Positions 28,533 through 40,879 of a stretch of DNA of 64,000 bases are shown piece after piece; position 1 is the first letter of the stretch, and every line of letters starts with the position of its first letter. The DNA is taken from assembly GCF_052857255.1 (NCBI RefSeq), contig NC_135498.1, positions 112,779,223 to 112,843,222 on the forward strand, written 5' to 3'. This DNA is from Amblyomma americanum (taxonomy: Eukaryota; Arthropoda; Arachnida; Ixodida; Ixodidae). The translations under genes were made by a program, and so were the position numbers. Under the pieces are notes generated by a model, which saw nothing but the letters and a program-made list of their open reading frames with translations, did no database searches and had not been told where the DNA came from.

Positions 28533-29200
28533 ATGGCCAACGTGCGCGAAAAAAGCACACACACGGGACAGGGTACAGGACGAGCACAAACTGACAACTT
28601 TATTCGTAGAACGCGGCACTCTTTGAGAGGAGCACAAAAAACCTGGCATGAGCAGTCAAAACCGCGCATCTTACAAACAAATGAAATGAAAAGCGCGACA
28701 GAGGCGGTAAGAAAAGAAAGACAGATAGTGAGGCCGTATGTGCATAAGATGTCGCACAACCTGAAGAAAGTGGCGGGAAAAATTATAAAGTGCCAAGCTT
28801 ACTGGACTGTTAACAGTGGCAAAGCTATGCCCTCGCATCATTATACAAGAAGCAAAGAAATGTGGTTGTAGCAAGAAACACGCGAGGCGCTTTGTGGAAT
28901 GCGCCATCGTTGTCATATACGAAATACCACCAACCTGTGGTAAGAGGTACGTAGTCCAGACTGGACGCTGCGTTGACGATTGTGCACGGGAACATGACCT
29001 ATCGTTATCGATAGGGGAGGGTTCAAATGTGCCTAAACATTGCCTGACTTACGAGGACAGCAGGCCCCCGCTGGGTGAGGTCAGAATTCTGGGCAAAACC
29101 CGCAACACAATCGCACGTGAACTGATGGAAGCCTATATCATAAAGAAAAATGTGCTTGACTGTAGCAAAGGTTCTTCTGTTGATCTCTACATTACTGCAA
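28533..29200 (+). mobile_element. Penelope-like element, 3' coding remnant
   Basis: The first frame contains RPYVHKMSHNLKKVAGK, matching the conserved block after the RT of Penelope-like elements. After a frameshift at about 28815 a second frame gives KKCGCSKKHARRFVEC, then VIYEIPPTCGKRYVVQTGRC and R-E-H, and later RELMEAYIIKK. That is the GIY-YIG endonuclease layout of this class, with the glycine of the second motif changed to valine. The RT core is absent and the frameshift disables it. A Ruka inserted into its 3' end. Confidence 0.8.
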
Positions 29201-29212
29201 TAGCCTTGCTTG

Positions 29213-29512
29213 ATAAAATAATTGGTTTCTGGTTAAATAAATGGCGCAGCATCTGTCTCATATATAGTTGGACACCTGAACCGCGTCGTAAGGGAAGGGA
29301 TAAAGAAGGGAGTGAAAGAAGAAAGGAAGAAAGAGGTGCCGTAGTGGAGGGCTCCGGAATAATTTCGACCACCTGGGGATATTTAACGTGCACTGACATC
29401 GCACAGCACACCGCCTTAGCACAGCACATCGCCGTAGCCGACGCGGTCGGGTTCTAGCTCGGGAACTCCGGATCGCATGTCGAGCGCCCTAACCACTGAG
29501 CCACCGCGGCGG
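29213..29512 (-). mobile_element. Ruka SINE inside the Penelope-like remnant
   Basis: Near full-length minus-strand copy, flanked by TAGCCTTGCTTG (29201-29212) and TAGCCTTTCTTG (29513-29524), a 12-bp target duplication with one mismatch. The head at 29512 and A/T tail are intact; a short internal duplication (CACAGCACACCGCCTTAG followed by CACAGCACATCGCC) sits near 29400. Confidence 0.85.
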
Positions 29513-29524
29513 TAGCCTTTCTTG

Positions 29525-30895
29525 GTAAGATCTAAGATTAAGCCATGGCGTCTGCGGTTTGTAAGATGCGCGGTATGAACGGCGCCTACAGAGATATAAT
29601 GTGCCGAAATGGCTGAAGGTGATATTGAACGCTTTGCGACAAGCCTAAAAGAACTATCTTAAGTGAGGCGTTTAAAATGTAGGCGAAAAGTTTCTTTTAT
29701 ACGAGCGCCACTACGTGCCGCGAAAGCACACGTGTGGCTTCAAAACACAAGTGAATTTTTTCGTCTGTTATGTATGCATTTCTGAAAAGCCAATGAGCTG
29801 AATTTCATTTTTTCTCCAAGTATACCGTATCAAAATCTCCGTTTTAATTCAAAGTAGCGTCTTAATTTTGTTCTTAGAATACGGTATTCAGTGGGCACAG
29901 CCAAACTTCAGTTTGCTAGAGTCCCTTTGAGAACGCCAGGCTGCATGAATTATTTCAAAGGGCCGAGTCACGTAGTGCGTCTCTTGCTGGTTCTTGCTTT
30001 CGCACAGCGTACACTAATAAAACATGTTTGCTTCTTTTTACAAACACCTTTAGTTGAATCTTCCTTCTGACAGTAATGAGGAATTGTGCACTGGTATCTC
30101 TGGGCAGGCAAACTAGACCTGAACACACAGCTTCGTGGTTGTGTTGCCACCAGCGGCCCCCTTCTTCAGTACCTATTGGCTTATCTACTTCAAACTGACG
30201 CATCGTACTGACGTCACTGAAGGAAGTTTATAATTCAATAGAACCATTCCCGCGCTAGAATAAGCACGCCTTTGTATTAAGTTGCTAACTCCGCTTTGAA
30301 CAAAATTGCACAGCTAAATCCACCTGCTTAGCGCATTTATCCAAAAGAACTCATTGGCATTCGGGCCATTAACGACCCTCCAGGTTTTTCCCGTGACACC
30401 ACCCGCAGGTTGCGCTGATCTTTCTCTGTCCTTCTTAAAGCAGCCAACAGGTTTCCCCCTTTCTTTTCGGCGCGCTCCGACAGCCGTTGCTAAGGCGACC
30501 AAAAGCCTTTCACTATCTCGCTATCTTTCCATTGCCCTCGCGCCAAAATTTCCTCCTTTCCGCAGTGTAATGCCTGACGCTGCGAGGTGTAACATTGATT
30601 CCACCTTTGAAGGCCCAATGTTTGCCCCTTTGACTACGCTACCAAAGCTATCGCGGTATAATAGCTTGTTAGAGACAATCCTTGTGCCGCCCATAACTTG
30701 CCGCGTCCGCCTTGTTTTAAGAGTGCCTCGTCTGCGTTAGTACATATTTTAAGGCCCCTGCATGTTTGATGGACTCTGCAGTAATTTGAACATTAATAGT
30801 TCGCGATTAGCCCTCGTTAGACTCTCATTTAATGTCAACTCAAATCTGAATACCTTCTTTTCGTTTTGTGTATGCTATAACAGGCCTCGGACGTG
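29525..30895. other. Unassigned copy B-specific DNA
   Basis: This has no counterpart in copy A, where the flanks meet at 13292. A 128-codon plus frame (30354-30740) has no recognisable motif, and neither do shorter frames. No terminal repeats were found. Confidence 0.5.
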
Positions 30896-30907
30896 CGTCC
30901 AATAGGC

Positions 30908-31112
30908 CACCCGCCGTGGTGGCTTAGTGACTGTGGCGCTCGGTTGTTGAGCCTGAGGACGCGGAAGCAATGCGTGCTTCTTCGGCCTCCTTTCCCCGGT
31001 AGCCACACTCAAAAGGCGCACGTTTACTGTATTGTCATCTCACGTTAATAATCTCAGGTGGTTGAAATATTCCCGATGCCGTCCGCTACTACGCCTTTTC
31101 ATATATTTTATT
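30908..31112 (+). mobile_element. Ruka SINE, highly divergent, copy B
   Basis: Partner of 13294-13495. GCCGTGGTGGCTTAGTGACT head and the same decayed body; its presence in both copies shows it predates the duplication. Confidence 0.7.
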
Positions 31113-32465
31113 TCAGTCCATGCGCAGCCACCTGGCGGCAGCTAGATTCGGTGAGGCGCAGGTGTCGCCGCAAACTGCACACGAACAGCAGGAGTGCTTC
31201 AGGCGATCGGGTGCAGCTTAACTCAAGCGTAAAGGATACGTCGAGTGGGATTGCTGACACTCTTGCGTAACTTGTTTGAACTGAATTAGAAGCATCGAGT
31301 CCAATGAGGCGGATTTTAGATTTTCGGGCCTGACACACAGAACAGTGCACGCTTGTGAATGACGCCCCCTTGACGCTTGTATGAACAGGGTCGGTCAAAT
31401 GTTCCCTGACAACAGGGCCTTGTTTTCAACAGTATACCTAGGCACTTCAGAACCAGATAAAGCAGACGTTAAAACGCTACTACTGCCACACTCTACAGAT
31501 ATTTTTAGCTTCTGGGGTGACGTAACTGTCCTACTATACGGCTCAAAAGCAGACCTTGTGGCTTGGGAGCCTTTGACAGACCTTGTACCTTCCACTGAAC
31601 GGTGAGCAAGTGTCCGTATTTTCCGAACCTTTTTCCTTAACTCACGAGAGGCGAACGGGGGACAGGCCATGATTCTGTGCGCTCACCTGTGGGCTTCGGG
31701 CAGAATGCGTATCTCCATGCGTATCTCCAATAATTTTTTTTCGACACATTCTGTAATCCTTCCTGTGCAACTGGCGTCATTTCTGAGATCTTTGGTTTAC
31801 GCAAGCGTCATAAGAACAGGACGCCGTCGGGGCATCACCCGCTTTCTTCGAAGAAGCTTCCTCAATAGGGAATGCGCTTTATTCTCCAATATCCTCCCGC
31901 ACATGAAGCGTAATTGCCGAATAGGAATGCTGCAAGCGATTCTGCAATTAACAGCCGGCCTGTACAACTAGATGCCATGCACCAAATAAGCCAGTGTTAA
32001 AACTACGCATCCACCACTTCGTGCTACTCGACAGCCCGGTCTCTTCTTACCCATACATGTGTTGTCTTGAGTGGAAAAATAAGCAAGCTTGCTATGGTTA
32101 TTCCTTTTTCGTCGCAGGGTCCCGGACATGTGCAAGTAATTTCGCGTCGGGCCAAGTGGACGTGGAGGCACCTAGTCACTTGTGTTCTGTTCTGCTTCGA
32201 GTACAACTCCGGGATCGCCCGATCGTTTGTAAACGTATTTCTTAAATAATTGAAATCAACATTTAATAAACACTGCGAAGAGATTTTCGCTATCGCAAAA
32301 CGCCTCTTATTTCCTTGTGCGCTCAGGACACTATCTGTGTTTCAGCGGGTACAAAATTGGCAGCAGCTTTGACTGCTTCATTAAGTGATCGATTGTGATT
32401 GATTAGTAATAGTCTCAATTCATTTGTATATTTCCAACAGCACTTTTCTAAAAGGCCTGAAAGAT
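31113..32465. other. Duplicated unassigned DNA, copy B
   Basis: Counterpart of 13500-14830 with the same order of short open frames, none of them intact in both copies. No gene is called. Confidence 0.5.
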
Positions 32466-32684
32466 GTATTCTGGGACAAAAGTATATACGGTATAAAGCA
32501 TTACAATTTCGTCGCGCGTCACAAAATTTTCACCCTTTCCGCGCAATTTCATGCAGCCTGTGCCCAGCTGGGTGCGCGTGCAATTTCTGGCCTCTAATAT
32601 CCGACTGCCGACTACACGTTGCTGAAGCACAAAGCAAATACGCAGCGTTTCTTTTTGTGTACGTTAGTACAATCAGACAGTACT

Positions 32685-32772
32685 AATAATCGGTTTTGGT
32701 GGAAAGGAAATGGCGCAGTACCTGTCTCGTATACCGTTGGACACCTGAACCGCGCTGAAAGGAAAGGGATGC
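32685..32772 (-). mobile_element. Ruka 3' fragment
   Basis: Only the 3' part of the body and the tail (CCACCAAAACCGATTATTAG on minus) are present, ending in CGCGGTTCAGG-like sequence. Confidence 0.65.
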
Positions 32773-32991
32773 CGTTGAAAAAGAGCCTCATTAAAAGGAC
32801 GCTAAGAAGAACTCCAACCAATCTTCCAAGAAAAATACATTGTTCGTTTTTTTTTTTGCAGGCTGATGTTTATTCGGCAGCAAAAAAATTCATTTGTTGG
32901 TGATGCTGATGAATTCAAATCTGAAGCATTCTTTTTCTGGCTTTTGTTTCAAGCTCTGGGCCCAAATAGGGGAAACGACCACGTGATAATA

Positions 32992-33275
32992 CCCGCCGCG
33001 GTGGCTCAGTGGTTAAGGCGCTTGTCTACTGAGCCACAGTACCTGAGTTCCAACCCTACCACCGCCCGTGTGCTGTGCGATGTCAGTGCACATTATTAAA
33101 GATCCCCAGGTGGTCGAAATGTTTCCGGAGACTTCCACTACGGCACCACTTTCTTCCTTTCTTCTCTCATTCCCTCCTATATTCCTTCTCTTGCGGCGCG
33201 GTTCGAGTGTCCACCGAGATTTGTGAGACAGTTGCTGCGCAATTTTCTTTTCTAAAAAAAACTAACAAAAAGATG
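32992..33275 (+). mobile_element. Ruka SINE with internal deletion
   Basis: Head CCCGCCGCGGTGGCTCAGTG at 32993 and a mutated B box (GAGTTCCAACCCT). About 40 bp between the head and the GCCCGTGTGCTGTGCGATG block are missing. Body and A-rich tail follow. The next 650 bp (33280-33930) hold no assignable feature. Confidence 0.85.
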
Positions 33276-33929
33276 TGATCAATTAGAAAAGGATGGCCGT
33301 GTAGCTTACCCTCAGGCACCCTGCACAAGAAACGTTCATGCCATCACCGCAATTTGTTCCCTAAAACGAAGGATGGCATATCCTCTAGATTAACAAAAGC
33401 TCCGCTTGTATTGAAATTTGCGTTTTTGTAGCTTTAATTAATCTATCTTTACTGACCAAAATCTGTGCCTTTAAAAAATATATTGTTGGAGGAACTCATT
33501 TTTATGCTTAAAGGCCCTGCATTTCCACAGCCATGCACTGAGATGATATCACTTAGCCATGAATGAATGAGAAGAGCGTGCATGTAATACATTTTAGTCG
33601 CTATCGAACTGATTATCTACCCGTATTCCGGGTGTACCGTTGGCTCATTTGGTGTCTTCCGGAGAGATCCATGCTGTCTTGTCTATTTCTATCTACCTTA
33701 ATTCCGATGGCTTGGAGCCTAGCTGAGAACTGTTCCTAGGCTGCTACGATTTGATGTTGAATAACATGCGCGATGTGCTGATGGAACAGACTTTCTAGTT
33801 GTTGCATTACCTGCACGAACTTTATTTGGACATTGTGATATATCTACCCCCGAAATACCTGGAGGTGTTCTATCTCAACTTCGAATACCTGTAGCTGTTT
33901 TTATGTTTATCTCGAATGAAATATGCTTT

Positions 33930-36250
33930 TGGGCTTGTGTGCCGGCAGGGACAGAGACATGTACTCTCTTAACCAAGGAATGCACGGCAACTACCATACA
34001 CTTAGAGCTCCACACGGAAATCAAACATACTTCTATTAGCATGCACCTTCTTCATCTTGGCAGCCAGTACGCTAACACTCGAACGTGTACAGGAGACCCC
34101 GAATGCCTAATGACACGTTCGAAGATATCTTTATGAAAGCCAGCAGATATACAGAAAAGGCACCCTTAGTCGTAGTGGGCAACTTCAACGCCCGTAGTTA
34201 TGCCGGGGAGTACACTAAGCAAGAGAAAGGCAGGAAGTTTACCGAAGTTATCCCTAGCGTGGAGCCCACCCTTTTCAATGTCCCCTAGCAACCAGCACGC
34301 ACAAGCAAAAGTGTCTCCAAAGACACCAGTCCAGTTCTACGACCAGTCGAGAATGGTTGTCACTGTGAATGGGTTAACATGTATGAAAGCCTAGAGAGTG
34401 ACCACTACAACCTAGCCACCACGCTAGAAAGCAACTGATTCTGTAGACAGTGAGACAAAGCTAGGTTTTACAAATTGTGGACCCTTCCGAACAGGAGAAT
34501 GAAGATTTAAAATGTGGGCCAAACACCTCATTGGTCTTAAGGAGAAAGTCACCACGACCCTGCAAGGTTCGAGTGAGGTTCCTGCCATTGATCCCCACCA
34601 CCTTCACCTTTGGGCAGCAGCACGTAAAGGGATGGTACAATGGCGTAGGCAGAAATTCTTCGCAGAATTTATCGCAGAAATCAGCAAAGAATCCGACGAT
34701 TACGCCTGAAACACTGCGCGGACCAACTGGCTGAAGGTGTGTCTCTCACTACAGGCCAAGCTCGTCATACATCGCGCTTGGAGCTTGCTCCGATCCTTGC
34801 CCGTACCTACAGAAGCATAGGAGGTCTTAAACGTAACCTGGAAAGGGAATTGCATAGTTCTCGAGCCTCGGACGAAGACATTATTGACGCCGTCAAGAAG
34901 CGATATCTCTGATTGGGCAGTCCTAATACCTCACTCCTCGGATAGAGAGGAGAAGAAAACACTCACCTGAATTAAAACTTCACTGCCGAAGACGTACGGG
35001 CTCTATTCATAGCTTTGCGACAAAGCACAGCCTCGGGCCATGAAACATTACCAAGATGTTAACAAACATGGAAATCGGAGCCCGAGAATAACTAACCGAA
35101 TACTTGAACAAGTGTGGGTAGAGCTGCGAATTTCCCGAAGCCTGGGAGACAGCGGGCGTCAGCTTTATTCCGAAACCTTGGAATAAATCAACAAGCTACG
35201 GCCCATCCGCTCACGTCCTGTGCGGGCAAACTGATGAAAAGGATTGTGCACGACCGCCTCACCAACCATATGGACGACTAGGATATGTTTTCTCACTCCA
35301 TGTTCGTATTACGGTGAAACCTGTCCACCCATGATGAAATCTTCCAGCTAAAATTAGGAGGGGGAGGTGTAATTTACTACCCAAAGCAAAAACGATGAAA
35401 GCCGTCTTATCCCTTGACATAATTTAGCATTGTAAAACACGCCAAATTCAAGGAAACTTGCCAGAAACCACTCGCGGACGAAAGACGTAGTACTATATCC
35501 ACAGCTTACTTGAAAACAGGACAGCTGGGGGACGTTAGATCGGACTCAGTCCGCATGGCAGATACGACCACTCCGCAACGAGCAGCTTTTTCTCGGTCCC
35601 TCTTTAACCTGATATGTGTAAACTGCCTGAAAATCTAAACCAAACCGATCGAATGGGACACGCTCTCTACGCCGATGACATATTTGTATGTGGAACACAC
35701 AGAAATATCAGCCATATCGAATCTTTAGTCTAAGAAGCGGCTGTCGCAGTCCAAAATTATTCCTAAGAATGCAGACTAAAGTGTTCATCCGAGAAGTAAG
35801 AACTCATTGCCTTTCGCAGCAAAATCGATGATGCGGCGCTCATTCACGGAGCAGGTCTCCAAGATGTTGAAAAGACAGGAATCCTCCGGCGTCACATCAA
35901 CAGGCGAGGAAACAATGTAGCAAAACTATCGAAATTATAAATTGGGAGACCAAGTGGGCGGAACGTTCGGGCCCAGCATCCACAAGAGAACCGGAATGCT
36001 AGAAAAAGAAACTGTCCTTCTAGTACAGGCCTTCATGATCAGCATGCAGTGCAGCCTATGCGGTCCACGATGTAAATGTCTACACATTATTATCAACAAA
36101 GATTAAAAGCTGGCTCTTGACCTGCCAACGTCCGCATTGACGAAGCGACTTCTCCAACTAGGCGTCCACAAAACAATTAGCGAATTAGTCGACGCTCATT
36201 TGCTGCCCCAAACCACTACACTTGCGACTGCAAAACCCATGGGGACATTT
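33930..36250 (+). mobile_element. Highly decayed endonuclease-RT LINE
   Basis: Pieces in shifting frames follow the order of a LINE ORF2. The endonuclease region shows KAPLVVVGNFNARSYAG (Asp of GDFN replaced by Asn), DTSPVLR and ESDHYNLATTL (the SDH motif). A linker follows with RTNWLKVC and HRAWSLLRSLP near 34730-34800. The RT shows PEAWETAGVSFIPKP (about 35140), KAVLSLDI (35400) and HALYADDIFVCGT (YADD, about 35670). Dozens of stops and frameshifts are present. No 3' end or RNase H is recognisable, and flanking target repeats were not found. The layout parallels LINE-B. Confidence 0.75.
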
Positions 36251-36759
36251 AAGTCACCTTAAGAGTGGAATACGTTAGCATTAGATTTCACACTTGTCGC
36301 AGCTTTTGTTGAAACGCCTGCATTTGCTTGCCTTCAATTTCTATGCAAGTGTCTGTCGATCAAACGCCATATAGATTAAGGCTGCTAACTGCAGTAGCAG
36401 GTATCCGCTATGCTACGATGATGTCGGCATTTGCATTTATCACATGTTGGTTCGTTAGCACAAAAACCCCCAATCTCAGATAACGCCGATGTTTGCTTTT
36501 CCTAAGCCTCTGTTCCTTGGGGTTGCTCAGTAAGAGCAACCTGGGTCAGAGAATGAGCCGATTTGTTGCCTGAAGATAAAGTTTTAACATACATACCTGG
36601 CTAAATATTTTTAGTAATAACACCGACAGGGCACCTGTCTCTGCTTTAATATCAAAAAAATTCAGCGCTTTAGTCGAATAAAAGAAAGAAGTGGGCCTCG
36701 GAGGCTCACGCGACGTTCCGAATATGACACGCTCTTTATTACCAGCACGAGCGCTCACA

Positions 36760-37020
36760 GCACTGACAACGAACGCATCTGGCGAAAAAACAGCTCCTGA
36801 GGATTCCGAGGCAGTTCCAGTTCACCCTTACGTATGGACACAACGCACAGAGCGATGCTGGGGCGCACCGGAGATGCGGTAGACATCAGACGCCTCACCA
36901 CGGCGGCGGACACGGTGAGGAGCTACCGCAACAGCACCATGAGTTCCAGGAGCCTGGTGCCATCGGGTGGGGCGCATGGCTCGCGCGCTCGGCTGAACGC
37001 CCGGGCTTCCAGCGCCTGAA
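36760..37020 (+). pseudogene. FQRLN exon-like fragment, third copy
   Basis: The frame MDTTHRAMLGRTGDAVDIRR, AADTVRSYRNSTMSSRSL parallels ATRHRVML...AADIVRSYLRCITASSW of copy A. A frameshift near 36975 puts GFQRLNP in another frame. There is no donor-like site directly after it. It is the most damaged of the four copies. Confidence 0.45.
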
Positions 37021-37079
37021 TCCCCGAGGTAGACCGCAGCTGCGCGAGTTTTGATGGGCTGACCATCACGAAACTAGCA

Positions 37080-37260
37080 GAGGCCCTCGGGCATGCTGTA
37101 GTCAACGCGGCGACGTCTTCCCAGAGGGTCTTCCCTGGAAGGCCCACGAAGTCGGCACGTTGCCGTCGTGAGCTTGCGCTGTGCAAACTGAGGAAGTGTA
37201 AATGAAACGAATCCAAATTAAGTGATGAAGATGGCGAAAATGAAGATCAGGACCCTTTGG
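37080..37260 (+). repeat. CRRELAL repeat, copy C
   Basis: Contains CGTTGCCGTCGTGAGCTTGC, one frame reading RCRRELALCKLRKCK and a stop. A close match lies at 52980-53080 (HCRRELALSKLWRRRW) and a more distant one at 43300-43480. It could be a terminal exon plus UTR or simply a dispersed repeat. Confidence 0.4.
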
Positions 37261-38089
37261 GGAAGCACCACCTTCAAATCCACAATACCAGTGACACATG
37301 GCTGGCGCTGCACCCCTGCGCATGTGCAGCATAAACAAATGCGTTAACTAGCACCGAAAAACGTAGGTTAAGCTGTACGTGAAATAACTCAGGATAAATT
37401 AATATGCGAAGGCTCAGTCAGCCCAGCTATGAGGCCGCCTGTTGTGGAAAATTAAAGATCGTATTACACCTCCTTAATGCCCCCACTATCCATTCAGAAG
37501 CCAGTTTTGATGGGTGGCTTATGAGAAATTCTGCGTTTTTGTAATAATGTGAAAATGTGAAACGCTCATGCAAACACTCGTTCTAATATCGCGCAAAGGT
37601 GAGAGCAAATGAAACACGACAGCGGTTAAGTACAGCTCAAGTGAATAAACCTGAATTGTTCGAGGATTTACAGAAGTCGAAAAGACGTATTCTGCGGCAA
37701 AGACCACCTTTAAACAATAGACAGATTTAACGCAGCTGAGACGTAATAGGGTAGACATATACAGGCGTCTGGTAGGCTGTTGTACGTCTACGCTAATACG
37801 CCTCCGGTATGCTAAATGTATATAAGTCGAATTGCCACCTCTTGCCTTTAGGCACAACATGCCACGAAAGGCCGAAGCATGTCGGTCGATACTTGTTAGT
37901 CGTGTGTGCGGAGTCGTGTTGTCCGTAAGATGCACCTGGAAGTTCAGAGCAAGTACCTATCTTCGTTTCTTGTTTTTTCTTTGAAAATATGGAAAGACGT
38001 TTAGCAATGAAAGGTTTCCAGTGTGCTCCTACGAAACCAAAATCAGTATACCTGTTCGGTCCCTTTGAAACAATCTTTTAATGTTTTCA

Positions 38090-38915
38090 TTATCATGTTA
38101 TGACCCATGTCCCCACCCCCTAACTCACCGTCTTCCCTCGGGTTCTACTCCCGAGGAGGCAGAGGAGACCGCCATCGCCCTAGCCCTTCCACATTTGGAC
38201 GCCCAATGCATCTTGAGCGACTCCAAAATGGCTCTGTCCAACCTTCCCAGAAGCCGGTTTCACACCCCTGCCTGGTAATTGTTTAGCACCCCTACCCATA
38301 TTTTACCGCGCAGGGTAGAGCTCTAGTGGGTGCCGGCTCACTCTGGAAATTATTGAAACGAGGCTTCCGATAAATTGGTCCAAGGTTTGATCTGCCGGGA
38401 TCAGTACAGTCTCGATCCAGGATTCTCGAGAGAGCGGGCGCACACCTTTGCATAGCTCGCGCAAATACTCCGATTGGACCGTCGGACTTACCCCCCCCCC
38501 CCCCACCCCTCTCTTACGCACTCCCAACACATCCTCTTCAGACGCCTCCATAGCCGCTCTCTGTCAGCTGTTATCCCACTATTGTGCCACGTCCCCTGCA
38601 TGCTCCCTATGCAGTGACCCTCACGCCACACTCTCCCACATCCTTTTCGGCTGCCCTGCTTACCCTCCCCCGCGGGGACAGCACGCCATCCCGAGCTGGG
38701 AGGACTGTGAGGTCCTGCTCACGTCTGCCGACCCGACATCGCAGCATGCTGCGGTGACTCGGGCTGCCGACGTCATGTCCCGGCATGACCTACTTGATGC
38801 AGTGCAGGATCGCGCAGCGGCCCTGGGACCTTTCTAGGTCTACAACTCGCAGAAATAGTTTTTCTGTCCTTCGTCCGTCCGTCCGTCTGTCTGTCCATTG
38901 CCACTTCTCAAACAC
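38090..38915 (+). mobile_element. LINE RNase H to C-terminus, in copy C
   Basis: Frames show GSTPEEAEETAIALALPHLD and ILSDSKMALSNL (Glu and Asp blocks of RNase H), then SPACSLCSDPHATLSHILFG followed by C (C-x2-C-x7-H-x4-C knuckle). SWEDCEVLLTSADPTSQ and a stop at 38837 follow. A CCCCCCCCCCCCC run at about 38490 marks a frame break. The UTR ends in GTCCGTCCGTCCGTCTGTCT. Copy D lacks the whole block (at about 53930). Confidence 0.75.
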
Positions 38916-39724
38916 GATGTGCCGAAGACACTTTTCTAGAAACCGAGGTCTAAAAGATGTCCCGGTTGCCACATATAAGAGTAGATTTCAGTTTCTACGC
39001 CACAGCAGAGATGTGGTCGGAGACTTCGAGGTGGTAACTTAACAGTGAGCTGGTGATGGTAAGCGCTGACAGATATATTGGAACCACGACTCAAAAACAA
39101 TGACATCAGTTTGCCTTGCATGCAGAGAACTTCGCCTCAGTTGAGAACAAATGGCTAGAAGTAGACTATCTGCTGATGCTAATAGTCACATTGTTAAAAT
39201 GATGTCCATACTTGGTAGGTCTTGGCCGACGAAGCAGCGTGGAAAGTACATATACTACTATTTAGGCCATACCTTATTTGTTCAGCTTCGCCGATCACGG
39301 TCCGAGCTGCGCTGCCAAGCAGTGTCGGCCATTATCCGGCCGCATAGTAGTGTCCGAAGTGGCTTGCCTGTTTAGAACCGCTATTGGCAACAGAGGACGT
39401 GCTCGCCTTAAGGCTTGTAGCCGTGGCTATTGCGTGATCTGTAGTTCCGGTGGTGGCGCGGACGAGCTTCGCTATGTGTGGTAGACTTAATTAAGTAGGT
39501 TTGTTTGAGAAGGAGAGGCGGGTTTCGCGGAATCAAATTTCGTTGGAAAATTATGTGGGACACACTTGCTGTCCAGGGAGCCAGCTGTGCACTCCAAAGA
39601 TCTTGGCCTATTTGGTGGTAGTGTATTCACAGTGAGACAGTGGAGGTGAGTGTGGGTCCTTGACTTATACAAGTGCTTAGAATGTGCCAAGACATTTAGG
39701 ACAATGTTTTTCATCATGTTTTTT

Positions 39725-39830
39725 TTATGTTTTTCATCATGAGTGCATTTACACACAACCATTTGTAAGCCCCTCCTTATGTAATGCCTTCGGGCCTTTA
39801 AGGATGAAATAAATGAAATGAAATGAAAGA
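39725..39830 (+). mobile_element. Short LINE 3' tail
   Basis: CCTCCTTATGTAATGCCTTC, GGGCCTTTAAGG and an AATAAATGAAATGAAATGAA tail are typical of CR1/Jockey-like 3' ends. It is absent at the matching site in copy D. Confidence 0.5.
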
Positions 39831-40036
39831 AGAAAGTGGTTGGTGGAAAACGTTCAGGCATCGGATCGGATAGTACCATATTTAATTCGGTTTTAATTCA
39901 TTAAGTAGGATATCTAAAAACATTATATTGGCTCGAATAATCTTTTTTAAAGCCCGCAACAAAACAGAGGGAAAGATAGCGAACCTGTCGCTGAATAGAG
40001 CGACCAAAGTAGAGAAAATTTTACCCCATATTTCTC

Positions 40037-40620
40037 GCAAGAATGTCAGCGTCCGATAGATGTTTCGGAACGCCTTGGATCACTCCTTTACCACTGCCAT
40101 CCGGCGTGGCGACATACGAGGTGATGGCGATCTTGTTCTCGCCGTAGATGAGCTCCTTGATGTTTAAGTAGCGTTCCACTCGTACCGCGGAATGGGTGCC
40201 CACCAGTATTGTGTGTTGCTTGAAGTTGAGTAGCATGCAGTCTTCAGATGATTCTGCCAAGGTGAGGCCCGCGGCGTCCCGGATGAGTTGAAAGATGCCG
40301 AGTTGGCCGCAGCTCTCGAGTATACGGAGGCCGCCCGATGGCCGGAATATCACCTTGGTTAGGCCCTTGGGTAGGCGAGGTAGGTTCGACGCCACCGATT
40401 GTCGAGCAAGTCGTCGGCCAAGCTTTTTCGCAGAGGAGTCGGCAGAGTGCCGCATGCTGCCCTGTCCCTGGGCGCGATCGGTTCCATTGTGTGCCGCGGG
40501 GTTATTCCTTTGGCGTTCGTGACCGGAGCGTTTCGATTCACCGACGGTGAACCAACCATATTGGTGCGAAACTTCTTCGGGGCTAATGTCAGTCCCCTCC
40601 ACGGTGACTTCCATGTCCAA
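40037..40620 (-). pseudogene. LINE ORF1 protein, N-terminal part
   Basis: A continuous minus frame from 40620 encodes a basic region (SVGESK-like, R/H/N-rich), then LPRLPKGLTKVIFRPSGGLR and AGLTLAESSEDCMLLNFKQ. It continues through VGTHSAVRVERYLNIKELIY and KGVIQGVPKHLSDADI. This layout, a basic stretch followed by a V-x-x-R-P-x-G-G-L domain and a GVI-x-x-x-P block, is that of tick LINE ORF1 (Gag-like, RNA-binding) proteins. The frame is cut by the insertion edge, so the C-terminus is missing. Confidence 0.7.
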
Positions 40621-40879
40621 TGTTGGAAGAAGATCCCACTCAGATAATGCGGCACAGCCCCGTCAGAGCGGGGTCGCTAGGCCTGGCGTGGGCATAGCGG
40701 GCCGTGCGTACCGGCGAGTGCCAAAACGCAGAAAAGTCCGCAGAAACAGGCAAAAAGGGACTTGCCGATGCGTCCGACGGCGTTATCCGAGCTTCGAAAA
40801 CGAAATCCAGGCAAGAGCGGTGTTGACCGTCGCTGAATTCAGCGGTGGGCATGGGTGAAGCGAGGAGCGTTCGCCCGAG

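Larger units (their letters stand above)
21708..32465 (+). repeat. Segmental duplication, copy B
   Basis: Colinear with 7900-14830 but 3.8 kb longer because of later insertions: Ruka and S2 (22030-22568), a TIR transposon (23570-24519), a 965-bp block (26388-27352) and a Penelope-like/Ruka block (28640-30895). Divergence between shared parts is visible but moderate, and point changes and small indels are scattered evenly. Neither copy retains a clear intact gene. Confidence 0.85.

Noticed and set aside
30354..30740. 128-codon plus frame as a gene
   Set aside because: No recognisable domain, no second copy and no splice or promoter signal I could support; the length is within chance for this base composition.
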